Below, in pieces: positions 29,788 to 39,802 of a stretch of 64,000 bases of DNA. A model generated the notes under the pieces. The model saw nothing but the letters and a program-made list of their open reading frames with translations, made no database searches and was not told the origin of the DNA. The position numbers were made by a program, and so were the translations under genes. The stretch is taken from assembly GCA_028684815.1 (NCBI GenBank), contig JAQUFE010000006.1, forward strand, positions 1-64,000, in the 5' to 3' direction. Within the stretch, counting starts at the first letter, position 1, and every line of letters begins with the position of its first letter. The stretch comes from Sulfurimonas sp. Lineage in GTDB: Bacteria > Campylobacterota > Campylobacteria > Campylobacterales > Sulfurimonadaceae.

Positions 29788-30414
29788 ATGATTAAGTTGT
29801 TTTTATCGTTAGTTTTGGCATTTAGTGTCTCTCTTGCTGCAGGTGAGATGGGAAAAACAAAAGGCTCTTGCATCTTAAGTCAAGAAGGAAATGTAGTTGT
29901 TAACTGGGAATCTTACAAGACTCCAAAAAAAGTAGGAGTAGGTGGTTCTTTTGATAAAGTTACTTACACAGCAGCCGCTGCTGAGGGAAATAACTTCCGC
30001 GAAATCTTAGTAGGTTCTAGCGTAGTTATAGAGACACCAAGTGTTAACTCTAAGCATGAGAGTAGAGATGAGACTCTAGTTAAGTTTTTCTTCAATCAAA
30101 TGAAAGACACTGTGATAAAAGCTAAAATAGTTGATATCAAGTCAGACAAAAGAATGAAAGGCAAGCCAAAAACTGGAGAGATGAGTGTCGAGATAACTAT
30201 GAACGGAGTTACTAAAGTAGTTCCGATGAAGTATGTTTTTGACAAAGGAGACTTAAGTGCAAAAGGTAGCATAGATTTACTAGACTTTAGCGCAAGTAAA
30301 GCCCTTAGCTCTATCAACGAAGCTTGTTACGACCTTCACGAAGGTAAAACATGGAGCGATGTTGGTATCAGTTTTTCTACAAAAATCAAGTTTGATCTTT
30401 GTAATACTAAGTAG
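29788..30414 (+). CDS. YceI-like periplasmic protein
   Basis: Signal peptide; VNWESYKTPKKVGVGGSFDKV pattern. Confidence 0.7.
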   Translation: MIKLFLSLVLAFSVSLAAGEMGKTKGSCILSQEGNVVVNWESYKTPKKVGVGGSFDKVTYTAAAAEGNNFREILVGSSVVIETPSVNSKHESRDETLVKFFFNQMKDTVIKAKIVDIKSDKRMKGKPKTGEMSVEITMNGVTKVVPMKYVFDKGDLSAKGSIDLLDFSASKALSSINEACYDLHEGKTWSDVGISFSTKIKFDLCNTK

Positions 30415-30475
30415 AGAAAATAGTTAAACTTTTGTATGATGAGAAGTAAAAAAGCTTCAAGTCATACAAAATATT

Positions 30476-32128
30476 TTAATAGATAGGTAATATCGATAAT
30501 CCAAGCTCTTTTAAAAATTTATTGTGTTCTTTTGTATATTTGACAATGTCTTTTTCTAAATCTACAAGCTTTTTATTCTTTTCTTTTAAATCTATTTTCT
30601 TTTCTTCCTTGGCTGTACTTATGTATCTTGATATATTGAGGTTGTAGCCCTCTTCTTCGATTCGTTCTATAGAAATTTTCTTAGAATATCTATCTTCCTC
30701 TGTTCTGTTTTTATAGGTGTTAACTATCTTCTCAATGTCATTTGGCTCACCATCCTCTCCTGTACGCAAGCGGTTTTGACGCTTACCCTTTGCAAAATGT
30801 TCACTTGCATTTATAAACAGAACATCATCGGACATTTTACATCTTTTAAGTACTAAGATGCATACGGGGATACCTGTAGAGAAAAATAGATTTGAAGGCA
30901 GACCAATAACTGTATCGATATAGCCTTTTTCTAATAACTTTCGTCTAATTCTCTCCTCTGCGCCTCCACGAAAAAGTACGCCATGAGGTAGGATAATAGC
31001 CATAGTTCCAGCATCATCTAAAAAGTTAAATCCATGAAGCAAAAAGGCAAAATCTGCAGCTGATTTTGGAGCAACTCCAAAAGCGGCAAAACGGATATCT
31101 TTAGCCATCTCTTCACTTGAATCCCATCTATAACTAAAAGGTGGATTAGCAACAATAGCATCAAATTTCATCTGTTTATTTGGATTTTTCTCTTTTAAAA
31201 TATCCCAATCATTTGTTAAAGAATCACCGTGAAATATCTCAAACTCATTATCTTTTACACCATGAAGAAGCATATTCATTCGTGCAAGGTTATAAGTAGT
31301 TATGTTTTTTTCTTGACCATAGATTTTTCCTATAGTTCCCTCATGACCTAGATGTTTTTTTACATTTAAAAGAAGTGAGCCTGAACCGCAAGCAAAATCA
31401 AAAACTTTATCAAGCCTTTTCTTTTTACCTGTGCGAGGGTCTTGAGAGTCAAGGGTAACTATCTGAGAAAGGATCGTGGAAATCGCCTGAGGAGTATAAA
31501 ACTCCCCTGCTTTTTTACCACTCCCTGCAGCAAACTGCCCTATAAGGTACTCATAAGCATCCCCTAACTTATCACTATCGGTTGAAAACTCTTTAATTCC
31601 ACTAGCGATTTTACTGATAATTTCACAAAGTTTTTTATTACGATCTTTGGGAGTTTTACCTAATTTTTCAGAACTTAGATTTATTTCTGAAAATAGTCCT
31701 GCAAAACTACTCTCAAAAGACTCATCTTCAATATGCTTAAACCCTTTCTCTAAAGTTATAAAGAGTTCAGAATCATGTGTCCGTGCCATCTCGGCTATAC
31801 TATCCCATGTAAACTCTGGAGGTATAACATAATGCACTTTTTTTCGCATCATCTTTTCAAACATTTTTATATCATCAGGATTTTTGTTGTACCAAATTTG
31901 AAGTGGAGTCGATACTTTAAGTTGCTGCATAACATCTTGAGGTGTATCATCTGGATAATCAGACCCAAGCTCTTTTTTTACAGCTTTTTCATAGTTGCTT
32001 GATAGATAGCGTAAAAACAGAAATGAAAGCATATAATCACGAAAATCATCCGCATTCATAGCACCTCGTAAATCATTAGCAATCTCCCAAAGTATCTTAC
32101 CTAGTCTGTTTTTTTCTTCTTCGCTCAT
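30476..32128 (-). CDS. hsdM: Type I restriction-modification methyltransferase subunit
   Basis: FACGSGSLL and NPPF (VANPPFSY) N6-adenine methylase motifs. Confidence 0.97.
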   Translation of the reverse strand: MSEEEKNRLGKILWEIANDLRGAMNADDFRDYMLSFLFLRYLSSNYEKAVKKELGSDYPDDTPQDVMQQLKVSTPLQIWYNKNPDDIKMFEKMMRKKVHYVIPPEFTWDSIAEMARTHDSELFITLEKGFKHIEDESFESSFAGLFSEINLSSEKLGKTPKDRNKKLCEIISKIASGIKEFSTDSDKLGDAYEYLIGQFAAGSGKKAGEFYTPQAISTILSQIVTLDSQDPRTGKKKRLDKVFDFACGSGSLLLNVKKHLGHEGTIGKIYGQEKNITTYNLARMNMLLHGVKDNEFEIFHGDSLTNDWDILKEKNPNKQMKFDAIVANPPFSYRWDSSEEMAKDIRFAAFGVAPKSAADFAFLLHGFNFLDDAGTMAIILPHGVLFRGGAEERIRRKLLEKGYIDTVIGLPSNLFFSTGIPVCILVLKRCKMSDDVLFINASEHFAKGKRQNRLRTGEDGEPNDIEKIVNTYKNRTEEDRYSKKISIERIEEEGYNLNISRYISTAKEEKKIDLKEKNKKLVDLEKDIVKYTKEHNKFLKELGLSILPIY

Positions 32129-33297
32129 TGTTGACTCTCTTGTGTAATTTCTTCAGGGAAAAGTTCAGGATTAAAATTATATTTTTCTACAAAACTCTTA
32201 AAAATTTTACGAAAATGTTCTTTATTTTCATCTACCATTTCTTTTGGTTCAAATAAAGAATAATTTCCATGGCTTAATATATTTATCATTCGTGAGTAAA
32301 TTTTTTCTTCCTCTTCTGAAGTTGATTGTATACAATCAGAAAATTTCTTTAATCCTAAAAAAGTAGAAGTTTTTTCCATAATATTTCGTAAAATATTAAA
32401 ATGAAATGCATAAAGTTTACCACTTTCTACTGCTTGATGTAATTCTTTTATAGTGGCTACATGATGAAAAAAAGGTGTTTCTTTTGTATATTGCAATGTA
32501 TATTCATCAGTTTCTTTATTTTTATTTAGAAAATATGGTTTTAACTTTTTTGTTTCATTGAGCTCGTTCCACATAACATTGTAAAAGAGTGAATGGTGAG
32601 AAGATATAATGACTTTTAATTTGTTGTCTTTTTCTTTTAAAAGTTGAGCTAAATGACTTGCTACATATATTGCATTATTATCATCAAGTGATGAGATAGG
32701 GTCATCAATATATAAGTATTTTACCCATTTATACTCTTCATGTTCATCTATTGCTAGCTGTGCAATAGCAAGAAAAAAACACCATATAAATATGCTTTCT
32801 TCTCCTCGTGAAATTTTAATACTATCAATAGTTGTCATAGTTCCATCAATTAAAACTTCACGGCTAAAATTTACAGCCCGATATTTAATTTCTTTTTCTG
32901 TAACAATATCAATTCCATCTTGAATTTTTATTGAAAATTTAAAATCTACATAACGATGTAAAAAATTTCTTATTTTATCTTCTATTTCTAAACTTTCTAA
33001 ATCAGGAAAAAATTTAGAATGGGCATTCATAGTCAAAACTCTTTCACTATCACCTTCTAAATCATTATCCCAATGAAAAAGATCCTCTGTAAAAGCATTA
33101 AAATAAAGTGTGTCAGGTTTTGTATTGCTTTTCCCAATATCTTTGAAAGCTGTTGATAAACGGGTTTTGCCTATTCCATTATATGCAAATAGTAAAATAT
33201 AATTATTCTCTTTTGAATTTTGATTCTTTTTTAAATCCTTACGCAAGTAAGTTACTAATTCTTCAATTATTGGAAATTTATGTATCGTTTGGCTCAT
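32125..33297 (-). CDS. ABC/AAA_13-like ATPase inside the type I RM operon; candidate PrrC/RloA-like effector
   Basis: Walker A YNGIGKTRLS, signature-like ISRGEES, Walker B YLYIDDPISSLDD, H-loop ISSHH; C-terminal RNIME...SHG. Confidence 0.75.
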   Translation of the reverse strand: MSQTIHKFPIIEELVTYLRKDLKKNQNSKENNYILLFAYNGIGKTRLSTAFKDIGKSNTKPDTLYFNAFTEDLFHWDNDLEGDSERVLTMNAHSKFFPDLESLEIEDKIRNFLHRYVDFKFSIKIQDGIDIVTEKEIKYRAVNFSREVLIDGTMTTIDSIKISRGEESIFIWCFFLAIAQLAIDEHEEYKWVKYLYIDDPISSLDDNNAIYVASHLAQLLKEKDNKLKVIISSHHSLFYNVMWNELNETKKLKPYFLNKNKETDEYTLQYTKETPFFHHVATIKELHQAVESGKLYAFHFNILRNIMEKTSTFLGLKKFSDCIQSTSEEEEKIYSRMINILSHGNYSLFEPKEMVDENKEHFRKIFKSFVEKYNFNPELFPEEITQESQQ

Positions 33298-33733
33298 ATC
33301 TTCTTCACTTTTACTTCAAGCTGCTGTAACTCTTCAAGGTCTTGCATGTCCGCTTCAATTGCCTCTTGTTTTTTTCGCTTTGCATCAAAAGTTAGATAAA
33401 CAGCTTCAACCATTTTTTTCATCTGCTCGTGGCTGATGCTTCCATATCCTTTTAAAAGTTCCTTATCGTTAAACTCTATAATGCGGTCTATGTTTTCTCT
33501 CCAAAATTCCATTGTTATATCTTGGTGATTTTTTGCTCTAAGTTCTGCTGTTTCTAAAAATACAACTACAAAACGGTTCAAGCTGTCAAGTTTATCTGCA
33601 CGGCTTGTAACTATCTCTGTGATAGTTGTTAAGTAATCCTTAACAACTGAATTTCTATCCACTTCCCTTTCTTCAAACATGTTTAATATATGCATGCGGT
33701 GTTGTAGATAATAATATTGTTTTCTTCTTGCAT
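33294..33733 (-). pseudogene. Deletion remnant of a RhuM-family gene
   Basis: ATG at 33733 gives MQEENNIIIYNTA then a frame break; ORF 33294..33695 keeps ERE.DRNSVVKDYLTT joined to a RhuM-like C-terminus (DITMEFWRENIDRIIEFNDKELLKGYGSIS). Confidence 0.65.
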
Positions 33734-34726
33734 CTACTCTCCTAAAATATTTACTATAAGATTTATCACGGTTTCTTTTTGTGCTGGATCGCTTTTAGCA
33801 GTCATGAGTGACAGTGCTACAAGAGCGTTATCATTGATTTTTATCTCACCATTAGTTTTGTAAAGCATATTGTTTTTTGACAAAAAAAGTATAAACATAA
33901 AAGCTCCGATGCGTTTATTGCCATCATTAAACGGATGTCCCTTAATGATGTAATAAAGCAGATTTGCCGCTTTTTCTTCGACACTAGGAAGCAGATCAAC
34001 ACCTCCAAATGTTTGATAGATGTTTCGCACCATTCCATTAAACTCTCCAGCTTTTTCTCTTCCAAAAAGCTCTGTAGCCTCACCTTTTCTTATTAGCTCA
34101 TTTTTTAGTTGTGCGATAGCCTCTTTTGCCTCATCAAAATCCAAAATAAACTTTGCCTCTTTTGGTTCGATGTTTAGATGTAAAGAGTCCTCATCATAGC
34201 CTTGCAGTAGTGACCAAGTACGAGAATAATTAAATATCATATCCAACAAACCTTTAGCTTCATGAAGTCCAAGTTCACTTTGTGAAATAGTATTTTGTAG
34301 TAATGATATAGTCTTGTTTAATTCTTGAAGCCCTTTTTGCTCTAATCTTTTTTGGTTGAGTGCATAGCCGTTTATAAGATATTCTTTAAGAACTTTGGTT
34401 GCCCAGACTCTAAAGCTTGTGGCTTTTTTAGAATTTACTCTATAGCCTAAAGAGATAATCACATCGAGGTTATAAAACTCTACTTCTCGTTTGACTTCTC
34501 TACCACCCTCATTTTGAACTGTTGCATTTTTTGCAACAGTTGAACTTCTCTCTAGCTCACCCTCTTTAAAAATATTTTTTATATGTTTTGAGATAACAGA
34601 CTTATCTCTATCAAAAAGCATTTCCATCTGCTTTTGATTCAGCCATATAGTGTCGTTTTTGAGCGATACATCAAGCTTTATCTCTCCGTTAGTATCTTTG
34701 TAGATAATAATGTTGTTTTTATTCAT
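33734..34726 (-). CDS. RhuM N-terminal domain fused to Fic/DOC domain
   Basis: RhuM-like N-terminus (IWLNQKQMEMLFDRDKSVISKHIKNIF) and Fic motif HPFNDGNKR. Confidence 0.9.
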   Translation of the reverse strand: MNKNNIIIYKDTNGEIKLDVSLKNDTIWLNQKQMEMLFDRDKSVISKHIKNIFKEGELERSSTVAKNATVQNEGGREVKREVEFYNLDVIISLGYRVNSKKATSFRVWATKVLKEYLINGYALNQKRLEQKGLQELNKTISLLQNTISQSELGLHEAKGLLDMIFNYSRTWSLLQGYDEDSLHLNIEPKEAKFILDFDEAKEAIAQLKNELIRKGEATELFGREKAGEFNGMVRNIYQTFGGVDLLPSVEEKAANLLYYIIKGHPFNDGNKRIGAFMFILFLSKNNMLYKTNGEIKINDNALVALSLMTAKSDPAQKETVINLIVNILGE

Positions 34727-34729
34727 TTA

Positions 34730-35434
34730 TCAAGCCCCTTTTTTTTGGGTGTTGTTGAGTGAGTTAGTCATTTCTTTACTAATATAAAATTTCTCAATTA
34801 TAGGAGCAGTCACTTTATACCAATGAATAAAAAGTTTCAAATCATTTATTTTCGACTCTTCAGTTCTTAAAACTGAAACTAAACCGTAAGAAAAATATGT
34901 AATAATCAGAAGAGCAAAGAAAAATATCCACAAAATAGATAGTTCAGTCTTATCAAAAATACTATTTATCAACATTCCCCAAACTGTTAATAATCCAATA
35001 AAAATCGGTGTTTTTAGTATCTCGAACTTTTTCAAGCTTAATTCTTTTTCAATAATTTTAAGAACCATATTCTCGTCTAATTGAAGCTTTTCTTCTTGTA
35101 TGCTTTCAAAAAATATTAATGCACGAATACCTCGCCAATGTATTTCATTTTGTTTTATAAAAGCTTTACTACTTTCCCCAAAGTAGCTTATTGCCTTGTT
35201 GTTGATATATTTAAAATAAAAGAAGATACTAAACATCACAATCAAGCCAAATAAAATAATAATCCAACTGCTATTCTCTTCACTATAATAAATACTACCG
35301 ATAGACAGAATTAAAAATACTGCAAAAATAGTTTTGGAAATGTACCTATTGCCAAATTTTGTTTCAATCACTGATAAATTTGAGTTATTAAACGCTTCTA
35401 AAACTTTTAAATAATTTGTTTCTTCACTAATCAT
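34730..35434 (-). CDS. Membrane protein embedded in the RM operon, unknown function
   Basis: About 4 predicted TM segments; tightly packed between hsdS and rhuM/fic. Confidence 0.6.
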   Translation of the reverse strand: MISEETNYLKVLEAFNNSNLSVIETKFGNRYISKTIFAVFLILSIGSIYYSEENSSWIIILFGLIVMFSIFFYFKYINNKAISYFGESSKAFIKQNEIHWRGIRALIFFESIQEEKLQLDENMVLKIIEKELSLKKFEILKTPIFIGLLTVWGMLINSIFDKTELSILWIFFFALLIITYFSYGLVSVLRTEESKINDLKLFIHWYKVTAPIIEKFYISKEMTNSLNNTQKKGA

Positions 35435-35436
35435 TT

Positions 35437-36669
35437 TTATTTTACCTCTTTTGATGGAAAAAGTTGTTGCATTAGCCCTTTTTTATGCTCATTTAGTGTT
35501 TCTACTTTTTTGGTTTGAGAAGTGATGAGTTCATCGATGGAGCTTAGGCAATTGGCTATTTTTTGTTGCTCTTCTTTTTTTGGTGCAAATATTGGGAGTA
35601 ATTTTATAATTTCAGCATTTAAATTTAGAACAGCTGCACCCGCTGCATTATTTGAAAAATATGTTTGACTTGCATCTGATGAGATAAAATAATATAAAAA
35701 ATCCCTATCAAATTTTTGGTCAATTTTTGTGATAGCAATCCAACCATCATGAATACATGCTTTTATTTTTAATATATAAGGACGACCAAAGCTCATAGAA
35801 TTAGAAAGAATCAAATCGCCAGGATTAACTTCTCTTGTTTTACTTAATGCGGTTGGCAAAACTTTTTCTTGCGTTTGAAGAACATATTTTGAATCTTTAT
35901 TTATGTCTCCAATTTTAAGCCAATTTAGTCCATCTTCGTTGGCTGTAAGATAACTTTCTATAGGTCGAGGAGAACCACCTCGCAAAATTTGAGAAATACC
36001 GCCAAGTTGTTTTTCTTCCCACTTAGGGGCATTTTTAAACTCAGGAAATCGCAATTTTGGTACTTCTTCCTCATCTTGTGGGAAAAGTTGTTGCATTAGC
36101 CCTTTTTTATGTTCTTTTAGTGCTTCTACTTTTTCAGATTGAGCAGTGATAAGGTTATCAATAGAAGAGAGGCAATTAGCGATTTTTTGTTGTTCATCTG
36201 TTGATGAAGAAATTGGAATAGGGATAATATCAAGCATAGCTTTATTTAATTTTGGTTGAGCCATCCCCGTTAAAAAATCGTCTAATTTTATTGAGTTTAG
36301 ATAGTTTTCAACAATAATTTGCGTGTATTTATTTTTAAATTTTAAAACATGAGCATGATTATTTACCCATGTTTTTCCAGAAATTGAAAAAGCAATTGGA
36401 TAAGTTCTTACAACTAAATTTGCACCATCTTCTGAAATACAAAGTAATTCTTCATCAAAAATATAATCATTCACAAAATCAACAATTCCTGATGCTCCAT
36501 AGTAAGGAATATTCCCCTTCGAACGGATATTTGATGTAATTGGAACTCTTTTATTATCAAGGTTTTCGGCTAATTTTTTTAATGGCTTTATTTCCCATTC
36601 AGGCTCATTCAAAAAATCAGGAAACCGTAACTCAGGCAAGTTTTTCATCTCTTTACTCTTCATAAGCAC
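35437..36669 (-). CDS. hsdS: Type I restriction specificity subunit
   Basis: Two target-recognition domains separated by repeated conserved helices (EALKEHKKGLMQQLFP / ETLNEHKKGLMQQLFP). Confidence 0.96.
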   Translation of the reverse strand: MLMKSKEMKNLPELRFPDFLNEPEWEIKPLKKLAENLDNKRVPITSNIRSKGNIPYYGASGIVDFVNDYIFDEELLCISEDGANLVVRTYPIAFSISGKTWVNNHAHVLKFKNKYTQIIVENYLNSIKLDDFLTGMAQPKLNKAMLDIIPIPISSSTDEQQKIANCLSSIDNLITAQSEKVEALKEHKKGLMQQLFPQDEEEVPKLRFPEFKNAPKWEEKQLGGISQILRGGSPRPIESYLTANEDGLNWLKIGDINKDSKYVLQTQEKVLPTALSKTREVNPGDLILSNSMSFGRPYILKIKACIHDGWIAITKIDQKFDRDFLYYFISSDASQTYFSNNAAGAAVLNLNAEIIKLLPIFAPKKEEQQKIANCLSSIDELITSQTKKVETLNEHKKGLMQQLFPSKEVK

Positions 36670-39640
36670 TTAACCCAGATATATCATGCTCACCTGCTTG
36701 TTTTTTAAGAAGTGGTATAAGTTCACTCATCATTTCTGCCTCTTTTTTAGCTCGCTCTTTCCAACCAAGTCCTAGTGGAGCTAGTAAATCGCTTAAGAGT
36801 TGGGCATCAAATATCATCCTTGTTAAGGTTATATCTACAAACTCTTTTAGTGCCTTTTTCTCTAAAGCATAACTCGCTGCTATCTCATCAAGCTTATTGG
36901 ATGATTTTCTTGCTTTAAAGAGTTCGTATCCTATTTTGATCTCATCTTCATTTAAAACTTCTCCTATTTTAAGAGTTTCTATATAGGCTTTTATATCCTC
37001 TCTCTCATCTATAAACTTAGCATCTGACTCTATGAGTCCTATAAGTTGCTCTTTATTCATCTTTTGTTTATCGGTTGATGTGCCTGTATATTTAGAGATT
37101 AGGCTCATAATATAGTCATAGTCAATCACTGCCGAAGCAAAAAGAACAAACTCAAAATCAAGCTCTTCTACTAAACTTGAGATATCATCACTGTTTTTTC
37201 CCTGCTTAACTTTTAGTTTTGCTGCTGTTTCAAGATATACACCCTTAAATGCTCTGAGAGTATCTTTTGGTATAACTTGCTCTATAGTCTCTTTGTTTTC
37301 TTCACTAAGGTCTGTATATTGGTCAAGTTGTGTTTTTAGGCGTTGCACCTCTTTAAAGAGGTTGATAAATCTTCCTTTATCATCATCTCCTTGTAGATTA
37401 TTTACATCTTGTGGAGTGTTTTTTAGACCTTTTGAAGTCATAAAACTCTCTATTGCACTTACTGCGTTGTCAAGTTTTTCTATCACAATAGGTGCAGCAT
37501 CAACAAGCCATATCTTTTTAGCTTCTTCTTTAAGATTTTTGCCTGAAAATCTTACCATCGCTTTATCTACTTCATCCTCTTGAGCTCTAAAATCTAAGAT
37601 ATTTCCATAAGGTTTTGTATCGTTTAATATTCTGTTTGTTCTTGAAAATGCTTGGATAAGTCCGTGATACTTTAAGTTTTTATCTACATAGATGGTATTG
37701 AGATATTTAGAATCAAAGCCTGTTAGGAGCATATCTACAACTATGGTTATATCTATCTTGTTTTTATGAGGATAGTCTCTGTTTGAATATTGTTGGTCTT
37801 TGATGCGTTGTTGAACATCTTGGTAATATGTATCAAAGTTGTTTATATCGTGGTTGCTGCCATATTGTCTGTTATAGTCGTTAATAATCTCTATTAAAGC
37901 CTTTTTCTTCTCATTTGGTTTAACTGAGTTATCTGCTTTTTCTTGTGGTAAATCTTCTTCGAGTTGTTCAATATCTTTTTTGTTTAGTGCATTTGAGTCA
38001 AGCACTTGTACTGGTGGAGAAAAGACACAAGCGATATTTAGTGATATAAACTCATCGTTTTGCTTTAACTTTTGTTCTTGCATCTCTTTAAAAAGTCTAT
38101 AGTATTCTATGGCATGGTTGATAGAGGATGAGGCAAGGATGGCATTAAACTTCCGCTCTTGCGTTGCTGTATCATGTTTTGCTAAGATAGCTTCTACAAC
38201 TGCTTTTTGACTGATAATATTATTGGGTTTAGTTTTGTTCTCTGCTTCATAATAATCAACATGAAAACGCAAAACATTGTTATCTTCTATGGCGTTGGTA
38301 ATGGTATAAGTATGAAGTTCATTTTCAAACAGATCTTTAGTTGTTTTTATGGTTTTTTCTTCGCCGCTAATCTCTGTATAGGTAGAGTTTTCTATAAAAA
38401 TAGGAGTACCTGTAAAACCAAAAAGTTGAGAATTTGGAAAAAACTCTTTTATTGCTTTGTGGTTATCTCCAAACTGGCTTCTATGACACTCATCAAAGAT
38501 AAAGACAACACGCTTCTTACTTAAAGATTCTAATCTTTTTTTGTAATTGTTTTTATTTGTACCATCTAGTGCAATTCCAAGTTTTTGTATGGTTGTGACG
38601 ATTACCTTGTCGCTATAATCATTTGAAAGCAATCTTTTGACAAGTGTATCGGTGTTGGTGTTTTCTTCAACACAGCCATCTTGAAACTTGTTAAACTCTT
38701 CTCTTGTTTGTCTATCTAAATCTTTTCTATCCACAACAAATAGACATTTTTCGATATCAGGATTGTCTTTTAGAAGGGTTGAAGCTTTAAACGATGTGAG
38801 AGTCTTACCACTTCCCGTTGTATGCCAAATATAACCATTTCCACAATTTCTTTCTATACATGAAACGATGGCTTTAACCGCATAGATTTGGTATGGTCGC
38901 ATCATCATAAGTTTTTGCTCACTCTCAACCAGCACCATGTACCTGCTTATCATCTCACCTAAAACACACTTGGATAAAAAAGTATTAGTAAAGTCATGAA
39001 GATGTGTTATTTTCTTATTTTTTTCATCTGCGTATTGGTAAAGAGGTAAAAAGCGCTCATCTGCATTGAAATTAAAATGTTTAGTGTGATTGTTTGCAAA
39101 GTAGTAGGTGTTGTACTGATTGCTAACTATAAAAAGTTGAATAAAAGAGAGCAGTGTTTTTGTATAACCATTGCCTACATCATTTTTATACTCAACAATT
39201 TGTTGCATTGCTCTACGAGGCGATATTTCTAAAGTCTTAAGTTCTACTTGTACAACAGGAATACCATTGATAAGTAGAATCACATCATAGCGATGATAAC
39301 TGCTGTCTGTGTTCATACGGAGTTGATTGATAACTTCAAAGCTATTTTTACACCAATCTTTTATATCTACAAGTGTATAGTGCAGTGGTGTACCATCATC
39401 TCTCTCAAAAGTGCTATATTCTCTTAAGCGTTTTGAAGCTGTAAAAACATCAGGAGTAATCATTTGCTCTAATAGTCTTGAAAACTCTGCATCGCTTAAG
39501 TTGACATAGTTGAGTTCTTGGAATTTTTGGCGAAAATTTTGGTTTAATGCATCACGAGTACGAATATCAGGACGGTAAGTATATTTTTGATCGACTAATT
39601 TATTTATAAAGTTTAGTTCTATATCATTTTCTTTTATCAT
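36653..39640 (-). CDS. hsdR: Type I restriction endonuclease subunit R
   Basis: Motif IWHTTGSGKT, FDECHRS, nuclease domain VELKT. Confidence 0.97.
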   Translation of the reverse strand: MIKENDIELNFINKLVDQKYTYRPDIRTRDALNQNFRQKFQELNYVNLSDAEFSRLLEQMITPDVFTASKRLREYSTFERDDGTPLHYTLVDIKDWCKNSFEVINQLRMNTDSSYHRYDVILLINGIPVVQVELKTLEISPRRAMQQIVEYKNDVGNGYTKTLLSFIQLFIVSNQYNTYYFANNHTKHFNFNADERFLPLYQYADEKNKKITHLHDFTNTFLSKCVLGEMISRYMVLVESEQKLMMMRPYQIYAVKAIVSCIERNCGNGYIWHTTGSGKTLTSFKASTLLKDNPDIEKCLFVVDRKDLDRQTREEFNKFQDGCVEENTNTDTLVKRLLSNDYSDKVIVTTIQKLGIALDGTNKNNYKKRLESLSKKRVVFIFDECHRSQFGDNHKAIKEFFPNSQLFGFTGTPIFIENSTYTEISGEEKTIKTTKDLFENELHTYTITNAIEDNNVLRFHVDYYEAENKTKPNNIISQKAVVEAILAKHDTATQERKFNAILASSSINHAIEYYRLFKEMQEQKLKQNDEFISLNIACVFSPPVQVLDSNALNKKDIEQLEEDLPQEKADNSVKPNEKKKALIEIINDYNRQYGSNHDINNFDTYYQDVQQRIKDQQYSNRDYPHKNKIDITIVVDMLLTGFDSKYLNTIYVDKNLKYHGLIQAFSRTNRILNDTKPYGNILDFRAQEDEVDKAMVRFSGKNLKEEAKKIWLVDAAPIVIEKLDNAVSAIESFMTSKGLKNTPQDVNNLQGDDDKGRFINLFKEVQRLKTQLDQYTDLSEENKETIEQVIPKDTLRAFKGVYLETAAKLKVKQGKNSDDISSLVEELDFEFVLFASAVIDYDYIMSLISKYTGTSTDKQKMNKEQLIGLIESDAKFIDEREDIKAYIETLKIGEVLNEDEIKIGYELFKARKSSNKLDEIAASYALEKKALKEFVDITLTRMIFDAQLLSDLLAPLGLGWKERAKKEAEMMSELIPLLKKQAGEHDISGLSAYEE

Positions 39641-39771
39641 ACTTCTTTCCGTTTGCTATTTTTAATTGTTCAATATATTTATAGATTCAAGATATTTTTA
39701 AAGGTGCAAAGAGTAGCATATAGATACTTGTAAAGGTATAAAGGGGTTCAATAAAGAAGTAGAGGGTTTAA

Positions 39772-39795
39772 TATAGCAACTATAAAGTTGCTATA
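39772..39795. terminator. Hairpin TATAGCAACT-ATAA-AGTTGCTATA after cytochrome c peroxidase gene
   Basis: Perfect 10-bp stem; T-tract (TCTTTTTTT) on the plus side. Confidence 0.65.
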
Positions 39796-39802
39796 TCTTT
39801 TT

